NCBI GenBank assembly: GCA_951802425.1
Contig: OX637805.1
Span: forward strand, 1,550,001 to 1,614,000
Direction of reading: 5' to 3'
Source of the DNA: Clavaria fumosa
Lineage: Eukaryota > Basidiomycota > Agaricomycetes > Agaricales > Clavariaceae
DNA: 64,000 nt
Shown here: positions 44,333 to 57,032 of the stretch, piece by piece
Position numbering within the stretch: position 1 is the stretch's first letter
Layout of the letters: each line of letters begins with the position of its first letter
Program-made: the position numbers and the translations under genes
Notes under the pieces: model-generated
What the model was told of the DNA's origin: nothing
Seen by the model: the letters and a program-made list of their open reading frames with translations, nothing else
Database searches by the model: none

Positions 44333-47266
44333 ATGCCAGCACAACGGCGCCAAAAGCTGGACGACGCGAGGTTGCGTGCTCGAGCCCCTCCGCCCGTCGG
44401 AGACGCTTCAGGCGTGCTGCTACCTCTCACCATGGTCGGAGACGGAGTCTTGGACGCGTAAGTTGTCTTTATCACTGTTGAAGGAAATAAGCTCCGTTCC
44501 ACCCGAGCTTCTCTTCCCGCCTTCGATAGAGCCATCGTTGCAGGCTTCTGTCTGCGCGAGGCAACCTAACTGTTCAACACCTATATATTTGCTTTCGCCT
44601 TGATCTACTTGTGCGTACATGCGTGCAAGCCTTTTTTTGCATGCGACGACGCCAGATCGTTTTCATTCCCCATTTTTCATTCCACTTCCTTTTTAAATCA
44701 GACAATATTAATACCTTCTTCCACTCCACAGAATCTATACTGTCTCTGTCCTAGTAGGAACGGATGGCTCCCAAAATCTATCACTTCAAGTTGACACCGG
44801 CTCTTCTGATCTTGTAGGTCGCACTACTGCGCAGTCCCTTTATTTAACAACTGAACGTTCTGAACGATCTTCAGTGGATAGCTTCAAGTACTTGTTCATC
44901 TCCACCTTGCTCTCAAACTAATGGTCGACTCTATAACCCTTCACAATCAAGGCCAACTGGTAAAGATTTCAACATTCAATTTCTACGCGGGCGTGCTTCG
45001 GGTCCCATCGTATGGGATCAGGTCGAGATTGGCGGATACACTGTCCAAAACCAAGCCTTTGCTGCAGCCGACACCGTCATAGACGAGGACCTTACCCCTG
45101 AATTCTCCGGTCTCCTGGGCCTCGCTCTTCCGACCAACTCCTTCATCTCGACCCAGATTCCCCCGAGCACAGGCAGTACACCCGACGGCGCGACCTTGCC
45201 ATCTAATATCTTTGGCATCTCCCCTGTGTCTGCCGCCCCGGCCGCGCGCTTTCTCTCCCTCTCCTTGGCTCGTCCCGGCTCAAACCGTGTGCCATCGTTC
45301 CTCGGCATCGGCAAACATCCGCCGGACGTCGTCAATGATCCATCCGCTGTGCGGTACACCTCTATTGTTGGCGATCAGACAGGCGTCTTCTGGAAGACGA
45401 CCGTAGAAGGAATCACTGTTTGGGTCGATGGACAACCTAAACCCGTGTCACTGGTGAGCGAGATTGGTAATGGAGCGGCCCTTGAAGCCACCCTCGACAC
45501 TGGCGTGTCTGTTATCCTTACATCGTCTTCGGTCGCGAATGGGATCTATGGAGCGCTGGGCATAGCCCCCTCCAGCGACGGTAATTGTAAGTTGCCCTAG
45601 TTCTTCTGCCGCTCGTGCAACTTATCAGCTCACGGCAATGCCCAATGCGATAACGACCGCTTCCTTAGACTATATTCCCTGTGAAACACCGCTCAACATT
45701 TCTATTCAATTGAGTGGGCACGACGTGATCCCCTTACACCCGCTTGATATGACCACCCCACCCGCTCAGGACGCCACGTCTAAAAGCTGCATTGGTCTGA
45801 TTCAACCCGCAGATGAAAAGCTAAGCGAGCCGATTGGAGACATGATACTTGGCGTTGCCTTCATGCGGAATACTTATACTGTCATGGCATACGACGCACC
45901 CGACGCTCGGGGGCGATTCAACTCTGGGTTGTCGCGCAGTGGTCCCATTATGCCGCGACTCGGTCTCCTCCCACTGACGGACCCAACGACGGCTTTGGAG
46001 GAGTTCCGCCAGGTTCGGGTGCTCAAGCAGCCGCTGAGTGGGCAACCTCCACCACGCGGCTCTGGGGCGAAGAAGTCGACTCGAATCGGCATCGACGTAC
46101 TGATCGGAGTGTTGTCCTTCCTTGGGCTCTGTCTCCTCTTATTCGCTGGGCGTTGGTTTTTCGTGCGGCGGCTGCGCGCGCGTGGTAGAACCGGGGACAC
46201 CAAATCACGTCGTATTTTCACCAGCCTCGCGATCACGAAGCCCGAGAGCAAAAAGAAGAAGACGAAGAAGGGCAAAGAACCTTCGGCAGAGCCCACGGAG
46301 GATCAGGGCCCCGAGAAAGATCGAATTCCCGTCGAATCCACGATGAGCAGCGGGCTGACGCAGGTCAAAGGGGCTGAAGAGAAGGATGGTGAAGTCCCTC
46401 ACAGGGATCTCGGTGCTGGGCCTCCTATTGTGCAGAACTTGAACTCCAGCTTGGAAGCTGGAGCGGGACAGCTTCCTCTTACGGAAAATCCCACGAGCAA
46501 ACGGGACACCCCCTCCGAAGGCCAGCCGCAATCTTCGAACATGCAAGGTAACGGCAACAACGAGTTCTCCCCCTACAAGCCTCCCAATCCATCTTCCGCA
46601 TCGCAGCACCCGACATCCACTGAGTTAGAGAATGGCCTTGGATCGTCGTCCACTGCGGAGCCGAACAGAAGCGGGGCCGAGGCGAGCATTCCTTTGTTGG
46701 TGCCCGCGAGGGGCTACTCTTCTGGTGGTCATCAGGAAGGGCCGTACGACCCGCCGCTCGCGTCGTTGCCCGAAGACGACCCGTTCGCGTCATTGCCCGC
46801 AGACGACCCGTTCGCGTCCACGGCCGATTTACCACGGCCAATCCCGCCAGCCTCGAGCCTGGCACCGTCGTTGACGCGCCCTGTGGCGGCCGCGTCTCCT
46901 CCCACTTTTCTGGTGTCGCCGTACGTGGATGCTGCCGTGGCCGACTACTTCCCGCCGCTACCACCCCCGCCGCCGCCGCGCCCTGCCGCACAATCGCGGG
47001 CAGCAGTGAGAAGTAATGAGTTTGGGATGCCGGTGGAGACGAGCAACGGAGGTGCGGAGGGAGAGGAAGAGGGCGTCGTCCTCATGACGGGCATCGGGAC
47101 CGCCATGCGGGGCGGCAGGATCGACATGCTGCGCCAGGCAGGCGGGGTGGGGGGCAGGGTGGGGAGCATCATCTTCCTACCGGAGACGCGACCCGCCGGC
47201 GGCCCCTTGCGCGTTGGTTTCGCGGACCGTGTCAACCCGCCCGCGGATTCTGTCCCTGGACCGTGA
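44333..47266 (+). CDS. Membrane-anchored pepsin-like aspartic protease
   Basis: A1-family protease. Exons 44333-44457, 44732-44813, 44875-45586 and 45669-47266 close in phase to 838 residues, though an upstream signal-peptide exon is likely missing. Active sites are VDTGSSDLWIAS (about residue 62) and LEATLDTGVSVIL (about residue 274). Fold blocks include FSGLLGLALP, VPSFLGIGKHP and MILGVAFMRNTYTVM. A transmembrane helix (IDVLIGVLSFLGLCLLLFAG) with a basic stop follows near residue 460. Then comes a roughly 365-residue Pro/Ser-rich cytoplasmic tail. The tail repeats ASLPEDDPFASLPADDPFAS, giving two DPF motifs, a known class of AP-2 appendage ligand. That suggests endocytic recycling. Yapsins are GPI-anchored, so a TM anchor with a tail this long is unusual. 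Confidence 0.85.
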
Positions 47267-47664
47267 CAGCTAGTTTTCCGTGGCCGCTTACTCAACTGGA
47301 CATGAGTCTTTTTCCTTCTTCCAGCTGGAGCTTTCACCATATTCCTGACATTCTCCAAAACTACTGTGTACTATACATCGCTAACTTGTCATTCGCTCTG
47401 CTGTGATATTTAGGATCAATATGGTACTTCTAGGCACGCTGCTTGGCTCTTCATCCTGTCTTCATCCCATGTCAAATGCTGCCTCGCATGTCTTACTGAA
47501 TCTCGCGTTGAGTCGATTGACCTAATTTATCAGTAGCGGACGTGCGGCTTTGAACGAGTGGGGTTCTACAGCCTACGTCCAAAAAGCGTAATCCAGAAAA
47601 TCCCAACCCGCGGATCTCTTGCGGCATGGTGTTACAAAATCCTGATCTCAGGGTTATAAAACTA
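47267..47664. other. Convergent intergenic region
   Basis: Between the protease stop and the stop of the next minus-strand gene. Nothing else recognised. Confidence 0.5.
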
Positions 47665-49168
47665 CTAATGTTCTGGTATAAATCCAACACTCGGGCTATC
47701 ATCAAGAGCCAAAAGAGCCTGCTTTGCATCGAGGAGCCATTCCTGTGCATAAAGTGAGCGCCGTGAACGCCAACCATTCAACTATGAAACGAGCTAGCTG
47801 CTCACCGTGACGAGCTCTTGTCTGCCATCGTCTCTGATCTCTTTCCACCTGCCTTCGTACACCCTGAGCAAGTCCTGGAACTCGGCTTTCTGCCTCTCGT
47901 CATCTTTGACCGCGGTCCGGATCAGCGAGCGGAGTACGCAGACACCCGCGACCCACGCTACCTCTTCGTCTTCCCAAACTGCGTCGCGCGCAAACGAGGA
48001 AGAGAACACCCGCGCCGCGGGCTCCGTTGTGGGACCAAACACCCCCAGTTCGAGCGCTGCTCCATGTATCCGCGCCCACTGGATGTAGTCCTTGCGTCGT
48101 TGGCGATCCGCCGCGATGCGCTGCATGTCCTCCGTCATAGATGACGGCGATGATGATAATGACGTCATCGCGGGTGGAGGCGGGGAAGACGTGCTCGCTG
48201 AGCTTGGGCGTAACAGGGCAGCGGGCACCCAGACCGAGCACTTGCGCAGCTGCATCTGCAGCGCACACGCGCCTGCGGGCGGGCCCGCGACGGAGGCATG
48301 GACAACCGTAGGCGGGAATAACGCGCACGCGTCCAGAAAGCGTCGGACGAGCACATGTGATGGTGGCGGCGGAGGCGTTGGACGGTTCGGTGAGTTGGAC
48401 GGGGCTTGTGGTGGCTCCGCCTCGGTGGCGACGGCCTCGAAAAGGGCGTGGATGACTGTGGTTAGCGGCGTGGGCGACGGATGCGACACCGTATAGATCT
48501 GGAATATAGTGGAGAGCGTCGATGCATCAATCGCGGGTGTGAGAAAGGCATCGCGCATGGTGGTCACGTTGAGATTGAGGGGGATGTTCTGTGCGGTGAC
48601 GGAAGAGTTTGGGTGGCCTTCACCGGTAGGGGGATTTGCCAACGGTTCCTCGGAGGTTGACTTGGCAGTGGCGGGCGTGTCATGACTTGTAACCAGGCCG
48701 GTGTTGTAGCTGGACTTCCCCGCCTCTGCACCTGATGCAAACGAGATCCTGGTCAGTCTAGCGAATGAGCACTGAATTTTGCATGCTGTTGACCAACTGT
48801 ATACGACGGATCTTTGAATGATTGGGGTGATCTGCGGCTCAACTTGCGGCGCGCTCGTCCTACCGTGTTCTTGAACCAATTGTATATTTGCTGGGAAGGT
48901 AAGGAAGAGCCTACGCTTAGATCTCTTGACTCACCTCCTTGAACCTTCCCTCTGCTGCGTCACCGTTGTTGGGCCATGCGTTGGGATCAGCAGGAATCCC
49001 GAACCTCACGATGAACTCGGCAGCCTTATCAAGCGCAAATTTCTTGGCATCCCCCCTGACAGGACTCTGAGATTTGTGCTCGAATTCGCTTAGGTTGCTA
49101 CGCAGGAAGTGTAGCTGTTCTTCGGTGTACCTCGGAACCCGGGGTTGCGCTGAGCCTGAGGTCGACAT
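47665..49168 (-). CDS. Unrecognised 446-residue protein with an N-terminal YNWFKN region
   Basis: Exons 49168-48935, 48890-48805, 48748-47806 and 47742-47665 close in phase and give 446 residues. The N terminus (YTEEQLHFLRSNLSEFE...FALDKAAEFIVRFG) is helical and leads to RFKEQIYNWFKNTVGR, whose W-F-x-N-x resembles the recognition helix of homeodomain-like folds. I would not call it one without a search. The middle is Pro/Ser-rich. The C-terminal third contains AADRQRRKDYIQWARIHGAA, FQDLLRVYEGRWKEIRDDGR and WLLDAKQALLALDD, likely helical. No signal peptide or membrane segment. It looks like a conserved basidiomycete hypothetical, possibly nuclear. Confidence 0.75.
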
Positions 49169-49607
49169 CTGTGGCGTTGCTTAGCGTAAAGACCCCAGTT
49201 CAAGGGTCCTTCCAGAAGCCATGCAGTGATAACTGTGCTTGGTCAGCATGACCCAACTAACTATTCCCAATTGCCCCACAGCATCCTTCAATATGAACAC
49301 ATGTGGGCATGCCTTACTTCTCTGATACTGCAAGTTATCAGGAGCAATGGCGTTTTGACATCAATGATGTATGTCATGCTTTGAGTTTTGGTAGTACAGT
49401 ACCCATGACCTTCTACCAAGAGTCTATGTGTTCTTCACATTAGAGCTTCCCTGCTGTTTTCCCTTTGTGTCATGATTGAGTGCTTCCAGCCTGTCATCTT
49501 CCTCTAGTAATTCAGCACTATGTGAGACTATCATCAAAGTCAATAATCAGATTCTAGATCATATGGTATAGAACAGATGGGGAAAGGGTTCATCCGTGTA
49601 TCTAGCA
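49169..49607. other. Intergenic region upstream of the 446-residue gene
   Basis: A/T-rich and without an ORF of note. Promoter of the gene to its left and terminator of ERG6 to its right. Confidence 0.5.
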
Positions 49608-50865
49608 TTAAAGAGGTTTCCTGCATATGACGAGGTACATCGGTGTGAAAAGCTTACAACGCGTCAGGGTGTGACTTGCGCACAAACAAAGATATGCGCA
49701 TACCTTCGTCTGACCACCCTTCACTAATGCAGTCGCGCCAACCAATAATGCTTCTGACGTTTGGACAGTACCTTTGGGTATCAAGCGTACAAACTCCAAT
49801 ATTTTCATCAACTGGTGGGTGAATGCCCTTCCAGGAGGGCATGTCCTAAACACTGTGACATAGTCCCACCACGTCTGAGCCTTGCGGATGTCACCCTCGA
49901 GGGGATAATACCAGGGGACGTGGTCGTCTCTGTCCGCAAGGTCCTCTTCATGCTCAATGACGAAACCCACAGACTTGAGCACCTCTCGGGATTGCCGGAG
50001 AGGGCGCATTTCCGGTATGCCGTTGCCAAATTCAATTTCATGCGCGAGAGCCTTGTGTGAGGAAATCGATGGGTCCCAGGCATCGGTCATACACCATTCG
50101 TAGAGGCCAAACTGCGGATAACCTTTCTGAGCAAAAGTGAACACGGAATGCGAAATGGAGAGGCCTAACCACGCCTCCAGGCTTGAGAACTCTTCTGATC
50201 TGATCGTAGACACCTTCCCAAGTCGGGGCATGTACGGTCGACTCAACAGCGTAAACTATGTTATCGAGCGTCGTTGGTATTATTTTCTCCGGAAGGCATG
50301 ACTAGCTCACCTGCGTCGAATGAGTTCTCGCCAAACTGTTCGACCAGCTTCATGAAGTCTCCGGTTACGAACGCCAGCCTGTTCTCGAGTCCCGCCTCTC
50401 TGGTGTACCTCCTGGCCCGGTGAACTTGAAACTCGTTGTTGTTTAAACCGACGATACGCACGTCCGCGAATTGAACTATTTCGCGAGCAGGACCTCCAAC
50501 GCCACACCCCACGTCGAGGACTTTCATGCCAGGACGAAGACCCATTTGCGCGGCCAGATAATGCTCGTGGCGGGCTATAGACGCAGCGAACGACTCCCCT
50601 TTGTAGAAACGCGAGAAGTGGAAGCTTTTCCCCCAGCCGTACTCGTATAGCTCAGTAGCGCCGTCATAAAAACCTGATCACAAGGAGTTCATACGTGACA
50701 AGGCGGGGAAAGCCAAACTTTACCGTTCACGACCTCGGTGTAGCTCCCTAAACGGTTGTCGTTATTTTCAGCTGTATCTGTCGCGAAATCGCCCTTCTGC
50801 CAGAAGTTGGTGTAACCTTGTATTCGTCCCTCGACGCGGGCGTCGCCATTCGCATCTTGTCTCAT
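49608..50865 (-). CDS. ERG6: Sterol 24-C-methyltransferase
   Basis: Transfers a methyl group from S-adenosylmethionine to C-24 of zymosterol-type sterols in ergosterol synthesis; acts at the ER or lipid droplets. From the Met at 50865: ANGDARVEGRIQGYTNFW, then across an intron YEYGWGKSFHFSRF and SIARHEHYLA. The SAM-binding motif I is LDVGCGVGGPARE (about 50480-50520), followed by VVYAVESTVHAPTWEGVYDQI-type sequence across an intron. An intron at about 50110-50175 joins LKPGG to FGLYEWCMTDAWDP. The last intron (about 49655-49705) joins GGQTK to LFTPMYLVICRKPL. A few residues upstream (SSRMRQD) also look family-like, so the start may be further 5'. Confidence 0.88.
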
Positions 50866-52102
50866 TCTTGAGCTGGGGTCAAAAGAGATGCTGCTCGTAC
50901 GATGATCAGAATTTTCGTCCTCGTGATCTATGAGCTCGGCATGGCACGGCTCCTTGACCGATATGTTTCGTGGCCTATGACTGGGAAACCCGTTTCAAAG
51001 ATATCCTGCACGACTGCGTTCAATACAGGTATCAATATACGCGGTGTGAAGTCTGTTCAGCGTCCGTTCGAAGTTGCACATCTCGTGCCCAAATTCGAAG
51101 ACGCGACTGAGATCACCTCTCTTGTCAGACTTATTGGCTTCTGGTGGGATGACTTGCGCCGAGCTCACTTTCACCACCCATGAAACCTGAACCGCGTGAT
51201 GCGTAGAAATCACTACAGTACTATGGGCTGTCCGACCACTCACAATATCATCGGATGGCTCCCTGAGATTTGTTATTCATTGCTGCTTGTCTACTCACCA
51301 TTACTATGTACAGCCTCGACAATTCGTGTTCATAAATTACTCCAGGTAGAGTGAACTAGATAGAACCTTTTCACGGTGGCGCAGTCAATCTCAAGGTGGA
51401 CGATCCATACATGCCTTTCTCCAGTGTCTTCCTTTTCCAAGGAAGAGATGGCCTTTAAGCAATGGACGTCCACGGCCGACACCAAAACCGACAGTTATGG
51501 CTATGGTGGCAACGATAGAGGCCATTATCCGCTGGCGATACTGCCGTGGACGATGCCATGTCCAGTGTACTCCAAAGTCAAACGGGTAAATCCCCTTCGC
51601 AGCAGCAATCCCGAAGCTCCGATCACGGTCTTCAACTTGTTGCTAGCCTCACCAACCCGTTTGCACATCGCACAGAATGAAGCGTTACGACAGCCTTTTA
51701 CTCAGGGGCCAAACTGGATAACCACAATGACAATGATTGAAACGGTACGGCAGAGGATAACAATGAAGCCACCAAATGTTTCTTATCTAATATATTATTA
51801 CATAATCTACCTCCGTGTATTTGTATGTGTTTACCTGTATTACGTACTAACCTATATTCGGATGAGTCAATCTTTTCTTTTCCCAGTCCTCTCAGAGCAC
51901 ACACAAACACACCTGTCTAGCTTGCATGCAACATACCGTCACTCCAACCGCACGCGATTCTTGACTCGTCATCTCAACACACCCAGCACCCCACCTTCTC
52001 TCTCCCCTACCACTATCGTCTCCGCTCTCATCGCTGGCCTGCTCATCGTTTGCAGCGTCCATCACCATCCTTGACAAGGACAATAATCCATCCGCAATCA
52101 AG
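50866..52102. other. Divergent intergenic region ERG6 / RRM4
   Basis: Holds possible 5' exon sequence of ERG6 just above 50866. Open stretches at 50902-51243 and 51376-52074 lack recognisable domains and I do not call them genes. 51785-51870 is A/T-rich. Confidence 0.4.
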
Positions 52103-55100
52103 ATGGCCTCTCCCCAACTTGAAAACACCCCAAACATCCCAGAACCACACCCCTACCTCCACGAACCCGTCATTTATATCACTAGTCTCCCTCCCTACAT
52201 AACAGACGAGATGCTTGCAGCCGCTTTCGCTAGCTGCGCTCCTTTCAGACCCATCATTCCTAGAGATGACTCACAAAGACCTTTGTCCGGGACAATCGAG
52301 TTCAAATATTTAGACAGAGGTCGGTCTACATCGACTCACCCATCACATTGCGCAAAACCAGCTAACACAGCCCTTATCGTTACCCAGCCGAAAAGGCCCT
52401 TGCTACTCTCCAAGGGCGTCCCATCCCAAACACTATGCCACCCATTCCGCTCGTCCTCTCCCCGTGGCCACCAACAGACCCACCCACGCCGCTCCCCCCG
52501 CCGTCCGCGCTCCCACGCATCGTCAAGCAGCTGCCGCCACACTACAACGACGCGCACCTCTTCGACCTCTTCAGACCCTTCGGCGCGCTCGCATCCGTGC
52601 GCTCGCAGACCGGCTTCGGCCCGGACGTCGCGATAGTCGAGTTCTGGCGCGAGGAGGACGCGCGTACCGCCGAGGAGGCTATGCATTGCGCCGAAGTCGA
52701 CGGCATGAACATATCTGTACAAATTTTCCAATCCCGCAGACCCTCCACTGGCAGCGCCATGGCCGTCCCCGCGCATGAGTTTAGCCCCAATGCAAATGCG
52801 CCCACTTTTGTGCCCACTGGTACCATGTATGCGTACCCAACTCAGGTGTGTCTCGTAACGCTGTTGTGTTGTCTACTAAAGGGTTCCTTGACGCGTTTGT
52901 CATCCCCTTACAGTATTCACCTCCGCGTGGCACCCAGTACCTCATGCGACCAACCATGTTCGTTCACGGTCCAGGCCAACAGGTGCAGTTGGCTCCTCCG
53001 ACCGGTCCCGGCTCAACAAGCCATAGCGGTCTCATCGATCCATGCAACTTATTTTGTAAGGTATGATTCATCTGTGTTCCGCAGAACTTTTGTGCGCATG
53101 TGCGATTCCTTCTTTCTTAGAACCTTGACCCAGACATCGACTCGAACGGACTCTTCACCCATTTCCGTCAGGTGAGCGCCATACTGGGGTTGCCCTTCTC
53201 CCTCCAGAAGGATCTGACCATTGTCCTTTCTACAGTTTGGGCAGATAGTGAGGTATGCCACATTCCCCGGGTCACTACTTGAGCATCGTTGACTTAAAGG
53301 AATTCCAGTGCCCGTGTAATGCGGAACGAAAACGGGGAAAGTCGAGGGTTCGGATTCGTCTCTTACCAGACACCAGATCAAGGTACGACACCATCCCCGT
53401 CCCTTCTTCGTCCATCCTCTCTTCGTCCACCTTCTCGTATATCTCTAAAACGACGTACACAGCGTCGGCTGCGATGCGCACGATGAACGGTGCGCAACTG
53501 GGCTCCAAGCAGATTGTGGTGCGCCTGCACGAGCCGAAGCAGCTACGGCAGGAGAAGCTCGCACAGCGCTTCGGACACAACGGCCACCCACGGAGCGCGA
53601 GCGGGGCGACGAGCCCGACCGTCAGCGAGGGTGGCGAGAGCTACATCGGCTGGTCCAGCCCCCGCCAGCGGACGTCCGCGCTTGGATCCCCGGTGTCGAG
53701 CCAGTATGACAGACCGGAGAGGGGGAGACGAGGATCTGGCAGCTATTACAATGTGAATACACTTTTTCTCTCTGCGTGACCATGCAAGGAGGCTCATCTG
53801 TGCACGCTTTTAGGCTGCGTTGTCCGGCACGCTCAACCTGCCCATGCGGTATGACGACCTCGCAGCGCTCTCGCCGGTGGTGCGCAAGGAGGTGCTCACG
53901 GGCGAGCTCAGCCGGCGCGTCAAGTCCATGGGCACCGTCGCGCCGAACGATGTCGACCATGTCGTCGAGGCGCTCGTCGGTCTCTCTCTCGGTGAAGTCG
54001 TGCAAGGTATCCAAGACGCGTCGAGGCTCGCACAACAAGTGGACACAGTGGCCCGGTCGCTCTATCCGCCCGCACCATCTGTCCTGTCGCCCGCACCAGT
54101 GCCCGCACCCATACCAGCGCCAGCGCTAGCGCACACGCCCGCGTCCCCTCCGGAGAAATCGCCCTCGCCATCGGTCTCGGCGTCCGCAAGCGTGTCCGTG
54201 TCCGCTTCGCAAGACTCGCGGTTGCTGGATCCCAGCGGGCTGTCCGCAACCGCGTCCGCGCCGGAGCACCCCTCGACGCCGATCTCTATGAGCGCGTCGC
54301 TGCTGTCGACCCCTCCGCGGACATCGTCGCCGTCTGGCTCTGTGTGTCCGGCCTCTGCAGGAGCGGTGGGCGCGGGAACAGGCGCAGGGAGTAGACCCGG
54401 GAGCGGGACGGCGTCGGCAGGGGCGGCGACAGAGCGGGAGCGCATGCACGCGGCGGTGGCGCGCCTTGAGACGCACCGTCAGGCGGAGCTAACGGCGTTA
54501 GTGATGAGTCTGCCAAAGCGCGAACGCGCGCTGTGTCTGTTCAATGTGGAGGTGCTGCGCGCAAAGTTAGCGGATGCGAAGATGGTGCTGGATAGCGAGG
54601 TTGAGGGCGGAGAAGACGGGGGTGGGGACAAGGGTAGTGGGTATGGAGGGGCCACTCCTCCCGACGCGCCGCCGCATGTGCCCGCTACAAGCAACGGCAA
54701 CGACCACGATCCCATCACTGCCGCAACAGTAACAACACAGACCGACTTGACGGAGTCGCGGTCGTCGCCATCTCAGCCGCTGACGCTCGCGTCGCTTGCA
54801 AAGCTGCCAGCGGCAGAGATCATCCGGCTGGCAAACTCGACGCCGGGGACGGGGCTGCTCCCGAAACCGGACCCGCTTGTGGTGAAGGCGACGGACGAAT
54901 TTATCGATAGTTTGTTGGACAAGCCGATCACGGCTCAAAAACAGGCTTTGGGCGACAAACTGTGCGTTTCATTCCTATGGTATAGTGGCATAGTTAACCT
55001 GGATGGTCCCGCTCTTTTTAGGCACAAAGTAGTGAAGACGTTCGGTATTAGAGGCACGCCCAAGTTGACCATCATGCTGCTCGACTCGGACGATTTGCGG

Positions 55101-55187
55101 GCGTTGGCGCATCTCATGAACAGTTACCCATCCGTGCTGAAAGAGAAGGCGATGCTCGTTGGGGCGGCTTACATAAAGAAGAAATGA
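52103..55187 (+). CDS. RRM4: Rrm4-type RNA-binding protein: three RRMs and C-terminal MLLE domains
   Basis: Nine exons (52103-52319, 52388-52845, 52914-53060, 53121-53171, 53236-53252, 53309-53382, 53463-53752, 53814-54961, 55022-55187) close in phase to 855 residues. RRM1 starts VIYITSLPPYITDEML; RRM2 starts RIVKQLPPHYND; RRM3 (exons 3-7) has FCKNLDPD, then SRGFGFVSY and LHEPKQLRQEKL. The C-terminal half has MLLE-like modules. One is LAALSPVVRKEVLTGEL...VVEALVGLSLGEV. The last is TAQKQALGDKL...LTIMLLDSDDLRALAHLM. This matches Ustilago Rrm4, which carries mRNAs and ribosomes on early endosomes along microtubules and is tethered through its MLLE domains. The linker (54080-54420) is Pro/Ala/Ser-rich. 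Exon 5 is only 17 nt. Confidence 0.85.
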
Positions 55188-56322
55188 GGCCTCGCAGCTT
55201 TACATTTCTTTTTCTTCTGTTCGTTCCCCTTCTTTTCTTCTCGCTCGCTCATCTCATCCCCCCTTGCTTTTCTCCGCTCTCTTTGCGTTGCTCACAGTTT
55301 TACCTCGCACTCATTCATCCCCGATTGCTTCTTCACCTGATTCTCACTCGTGTTTCCCTCACATTCCGCTTTCTTATGGTGATCAATCACATACAGTACC
55401 TTTGGAATGGAAAGGAAGCGATTCTAGTTGCACACTACCCGTAACCCCTTTAATCCACTTGCCAGGAATTTTTCTTCCATCTACTCCTTTGCGCAGACGA
55501 CCCTTTATCTTTCGTTTCCCTAGCTTGCCCAAAGTGTTCATATATCTGTAAACAATTCTTTTCTTTTCTTTACGACGCCTTACGATCCCCGTCTTTGCCT
55601 TCATGAAAACCGAAACGACAATCAATTGATCAATACTGAAAGTCATGAGTCAACCCATCCAACATAAACAGAACGACATTTGGGCGAAGAGCCCAACGTT
55701 GCGCAAGATTTCCAGTGTAGTGACAGTGAGACTGTTATAGCCGCCGGAAAACCCGTCATTCGTGCAAGGTAGAGCGCGGCGGTAAAGAATTAGTTGGCAT
55801 CTGAATGGGCCGCAAATGAAAGAATTGGCCGCGGTGGCATGTCACCCTCCCCAAAGGCAGACCGCCCCATATGTATGACACCTTGATACCTCTTATCATG
55901 ATCATTCCATGATATGTTGTTGTAGTGTCTCGTGGAGGCCCACGGACTCGCAAGGGTTCTTCAGCAAGGTTCAACGCAATGTATTTGCAGAGAAACACCT
56001 TTGTCATCATCCCAATGTCCGTAACGAATAGGCTTGCACCACTCGGCTCTTGTCCCAGGCCTGAGGTAGAGATTGCCGCCAAAAGGTAGCTCAAACGATA
56101 CCACGAGGGCAAGTCGTCTGACTCTTTCGCTGCGGCCTTCCGCGCATACCTCCCGAGAGCAAAGAAAAATCTTGCACCAAGCGCGGGAGATCCTCTGGCG
56201 CATTGTATATGGGGTTACCTGAAATAGGCAACGGTCACGAGGTCACGCAATGTGGTACGCGTACGCTCTGTCGCAAGCTCCTACACACTTCGACAACAAA
56301 GCCTCCAAGCCTCAAGTCGAAC
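55188..56322. other. Intergenic region RRM4 / PRE1
   Basis: Pyrimidine-rich downstream of RRM4. A minus-strand open stretch (55756-56203) contains WDDDKGVSLQIHCVEPC and, in another frame, HYNNISWNDHDKRYQG. This hints at a decayed gene, but frames change and no family is recognised. Confidence 0.35.
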
Positions 56323-57032
56323 ATGGAAACATTACTCGCCTTGAGCGGCAAAGGATATGTTATCGTTGCCGCGGATAGTAACGTCGACAGGTTTATCCTG
56401 AAAATGAAATCCGACCAAGACAAGATCAAAGTCCTTGGTCCTCATCTGCTGATGGCATACAGCGGCAGTGAAGGTATACAGCCAATACCCAAAATCAAAG
56501 CTCACGTTCCAATCTGACCGTCACCATACATAAAAACACAGGCGACTCTGGCCAGTTCACAGAATACGTGGAGCGGAACATCCGACTCTACCAGATTCGA
56601 AATCTTTACCCCCTCCGCCCGTCAGCGGCCGCCTCGTGGATCCGCCGTGCTTTTGCTGAAGCACTGCGAAAAAACCACATACAATCGGACGTTCTCCTTG
56701 CCGGATATGATACGGATTCACACGAGCCGCAGCTCTATTGGATTGATAATCTTGGCACCCAGGTGAAGGTGCCCTTCGCGGTGCATGGATGGGCTGGACA
56801 TATTGTACTGAGTTTATTCGACCGGTCCGTGTCTCCTCCTATAATTTGTATGACTTTATCTAACGCGACGTATATCTACACCAGATATCATGATCCAGAG
56901 GCATCCCTCGAAGAGGGCTTGGTCGTACTCAAGCAATGCCTAGACGCAATTTCAAAGCGACTCATCTTTCCATCAAATGTCTTCACAGTCAAAGTAGTCG
57001 ACAAGGATGGTGTGAGAGAGGTGAAATTATGA
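56323..57032 (+). CDS. PRE1: 20S proteasome subunit beta-4
   Basis: Structural (non-catalytic) beta subunit of the 20S core. Exons 56323-56473, 56542-56824 and 56885-57032 close in phase to 193 residues, the size of the family. It starts METLLALSGKGYVIVAADSN directly on the first beta strand. There is no propeptide and no N-terminal Thr nucleophile, as expected for beta-4. Other blocks: LLMAYSGSEG, DSGQFTEYVERNIRLYQIRN, VLLAGYD, LYWIDNLG and SLEEGLVVLKQCLDAISKRL. Confidence 0.93.

Noticed and set aside
51376..52074. 232-codon ORF upstream of RRM4
   Set aside because: No domain, A/T-rich second half, overlaps the expected promoter.
55756..56203. Minus-strand ORF between RRM4 and PRE1
   Set aside because: Protein-like pieces lie in changing frames and no family is recognised; too weak to call a gene.
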